Part shown: positions 62,415-64,000 of the stretch, one piece after another
How the letters are laid out: each line of letters begins with the position of its first letter
How positions within the stretch are numbered: position 1 is the first letter of the stretch
Origin: Algimonas ampicilliniresistens
GTDB taxonomy: Bacteria > Pseudomonadota > Alphaproteobacteria > Caulobacterales > Maricaulaceae
Direction: 5' to 3'
NCBI RefSeq assembly: GCF_030159955.1
Contig: NZ_BSNK01000001.1
Location: forward strand, 1,550,001-1,614,000
Length of the DNA stretch: 64,000 nucleotides
Translations under genes and position numbers: made by a program
Notes under the pieces: generated by a model
What the model was told of the DNA's origin: nothing
What the model saw: the letters and a program-made list of their open reading frames with translations, nothing else
Databases searched by the model: none

Positions 62415-63224
62415 CTACCCTGCAGGGTCGGACATCGCTTCCATATTCGCGTCCGCTTGACGGATCGCTGCTTCCATGCGGTCTTCCGCGCTTTGCAGGT
62501 TTTTTTTCGGATCCTGGTAGAAGGCCGTCAGCTTCATGATGTTAAGGAAGGTCTTGTTGAGCACCCGCCCACCTAGTTTCATCGGGCGATCGAAATCGAA
62601 CAATAGGATCACGCGTTCTTCGTCGGTTTCGTTCCACACTTCATGCTCATACGTGTCGTCAAACACGAAAATTTCGCCTTCTTTCCACGCCGTGATCGTA
62701 TCATCGACGCGAATGCGGCACTTCTCTCGGTCTTTTGGAATGATCAGGCCTAGATGGCTGCGTAAAATGCCCTTGGTCACGCCTTTATGGGCGGGAATAT
62801 GATAGCCCGGCGCAAGGATTGAGAACATTGCGGTCTGAAGGTTGGGGACGCCTGATAAAATATCGGCCGTTTTTGGCGTCAGCTTCGTATTTGTCTCCAT
62901 CCGTTGACCAAAACCGTAGAGAATGAAGGTCTTCCAATGCTTGGCTTTGGATAGTCGGTATTGGTCGGGCGAGAGTTCGTGAAACGCCGGAATATCGTCG
63001 CGGAAAGCAAGCACGGCTTGCGCTTCCTCGCGGATCACTTCCCAATTATCGGTGAAAGCTTTCAGCCACGGAAAATGCGAATTGTCGATCTTTGGCGTGT
63101 CTGGAACCTTGGATTGCGACGACTGGAACCCAGCAATTTTGCGGACCAGCTTCTTCCCCGTCTTCTTGATGAAGGCGCGGCGCGTTTTTTTTAGGTGTTC
63201 GGGTTTTTCGACAGGATCGGTCAT
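62415..63224 (-). CDS. Aspartyl/asparaginyl beta-hydroxylase family protein
   Basis: About 269 aa from the ATG at 63224; a longer frame to 63377 overlaps the next gene and lacks family support. The double-stranded beta-helix shows AHKGVTKGILRSHLGLIIP and FDDTYEHEVWNETDEERV, with iron-binding His residues and the Arg pattern of 2-oxoglutarate dioxygenases. Bacterial members include LpxO, which hydroxylates lipid A acyl chains, so a lipid target is plausible here. It lies between the hydrolase and a lipid-modifying cfa-like gene. Confidence 0.88.
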   Translation of the reverse strand: MTDPVEKPEHLKKTRRAFIKKTGKKLVRKIAGFQSSQSKVPDTPKIDNSHFPWLKAFTDNWEVIREEAQAVLAFRDDIPAFHELSPDQYRLSKAKHWKTFILYGFGQRMETNTKLTPKTADILSGVPNLQTAMFSILAPGYHIPAHKGVTKGILRSHLGLIIPKDREKCRIRVDDTITAWKEGEIFVFDDTYEHEVWNETDEERVILLFDFDRPMKLGGRVLNKTFLNIMKLTAFYQDPKKNLQSAEDRMEAAIRQADANMEAMSDPAG

Positions 63225-63235
63225 GGCGCCGCCAC

Positions 63236-64000
63236 TTAGGACAGCAGGCCCGGCCCGTCCATCATGTAGTTCCGTGTCGGCGGCAGCGCATGCACATCTT
63301 TGGTGAGCTGAATTTGGAAGTTCATATGCTTGCCATAAAGGAACGAGAATTCTGAAATGACCAAGTAAAACTCCCACATTCGCGCGAAACGCTCATCTTT
63401 CATCGCTACGACGGCGTCGCGATTAGCCTGAAACCGCTTCTCCCATTCTGCTAATGTCCACGCATAGTGCAGCCGCAGAATTTCCATATCCGTGACCCAC
63501 AGACCGGCCTTTTCAATCTCAGCATAAGTTTCAGACAAAGCGGGGCTATAGCCGCCGGGGAAGATGTATTTGCGGATCCACTTACCCGTCGTTCCGGGAC
63601 CGCCTTTACGTCCGATTGAATGGACAAGCGCACAACCATCATCCGTCAGCACATCGCGAATTTGACCGAAAAATTCTGCATAATGCCCGACTCCGACATG
63701 TTCGAACATACCGACCGAGACAACACGATCATAAGGTCCCTTGCAATCGCGGTAATCCTGCAACCGGATCTCGACCCGGTCTTGAAGTCCCGCAGCTTCG
63801 ACACGTTCTCGCGCTAAGGCATACTGATCATTGGACAGAGTGACCCCGACCACCTGAACATCGTGTTCTTTAGCGAGGTGCATCGCCATACCACCCCAGC
63901 CGCAACCAATATCAAGAACACGATGTCCGTGCTCTAACCTCAACTTGGCGGCAATATGGCGTTTTTTGGCAAGCTGGGCCTGTTCCAACGTCATGCCGTA
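63236..64000 (-). CDS. Cyclopropane-fatty-acid synthase-like, partial
   Basis: The C-terminal 250 or so residues of a Cfa/SAM methyltransferase; the frame continues past the window end (codons for Y-G precede the first Met). The SAM motif is HRVLDIGCGWGGMAMHLAKE, followed by VVSVGMFEHVGVGHYAEFF, which holds the catalytic-site Glu and His, and GTTGKWIRKYIFPGGYSP. It adds a methylene group to membrane phospholipid acyl chains. It may share function in membrane lipids with its hydroxylase neighbour. Confidence 0.93.
   Translation of the reverse strand, partial: YGMTLEQAQLAKKRHIAAKLRLEHGHRVLDIGCGWGGMAMHLAKEHDVQVVGVTLSNDQYALARERVEAAGLQDRVEIRLQDYRDCKGPYDRVVSVGMFEHVGVGHYAEFFGQIRDVLTDDGCALVHSIGRKGGPGTTGKWIRKYIFPGGYSPALSETYAEIEKAGLWVTDMEILRLHYAWTLAEWEKRFQANRDAVVAMKDERFARMWEFYLVISEFSFLYGKHMNFQIQLTKDVHALPPTRNYMMDGPGLLS

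Overview
The window looks like chromosomal DNA of an aerobic alphaproteobacterium, probably a marine heterotroph of the Hyphomonadales/Maricaulales kind; this placement is inferred from gene content and order only. The supporting marks are the dusB-ntrB-ntrC-ntrY-ntrX-trkA-(trkH)-hfq-hflX order, an Fo-ATPase cluster with separate b and b' subunits and no F1 genes beside it, a fused IspDF enzyme, a pyruvate dehydrogenase E1-beta with its own lipoyl domain, and the DUF721-DsbA-DsbA-Smc block. No insertion sequence, prophage, CRISPR array, rRNA or tRNA was seen. Genes are packed tightly with many 1-4 nt stop/start overlaps, and no stretch longer than 300 bases lacks a gene.

Layout. 1-5446 (+): DUF721 protein, two DsbA-like thiol oxidoreductases (one exported, one lipoprotein) and Smc. 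5642-8140 (+): atpI-atpB-atpE-atpF'-atpF. 8164-13437: an accessory patch with a DUF547 protein behind a 23-nt perfect palindrome, a DUF1328 membrane peptide, an EF-hand protein, a secreted SRPBCC protein, an orphan ExbD, a DUF5060 glycoside-hydrolase-like protein and an IscU-like scaffold. 13518-16734 (+): PcrA/UvrD-type helicase and prmA. 16731-17208 (-): two tiny, arginine-rich paralogous proteins (42 and 45 aa) that I cannot assign to any family. 17484-22729: M24 aminopeptidase, serS, DUF481 protein, SixA-like phosphatase and small membrane proteins. 22823-25536 (-): carotenoid genes crtI and crtY. 25586-30418: exported amidohydrolase, ccmE divergent from ccmABCD, mazG.

30423-42206 (-): hflX, hfq (with a possible 21-aa upstream ORF), trkH, trkA, ntrX, ntrY, ntrC, ntrB, dusB. 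Both NtrC and NtrX lack the GAFTGA loop used to contact sigma-54. NtrC has lost about 23 residues between Walker A and Walker B, so this nitrogen regulator probably works without sigma-54. 42268-44384: ispDF and pncC, convergent with a COQ10/RatA-like gene that follows lipA.

44384-56836 (mostly -): a central-carbon region with lipA, an SDR, an acyltransferase, lpdA, pdhC, pdhB, pdhA, ftsB, eno and rpmF. LipA makes the lipoyl cofactor carried by PdhB and PdhC in the same region. The pdh genes are interleaved with a MAPEG protein, an NTF2-like lipoprotein, a DUF2834 protein and an unknown anchored protein. 56968-64000: NAD-dependent epimerase, ArfB, a double-domain M16 peptidase, a serine hydrolase lipoprotein, an aspartyl/asparaginyl hydroxylase and a cyclopropane-fatty-acid synthase gene cut by the window end.

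Most of the window is ordinary housekeeping sequence. The strongest candidates for something undescribed are the tiny paralog pair at 16731-17208 and the sigma-54-uncoupled Ntr regulators. Weaker ones are the palindrome at 8164, the ORF before hfq and the structured leader before rpmF.
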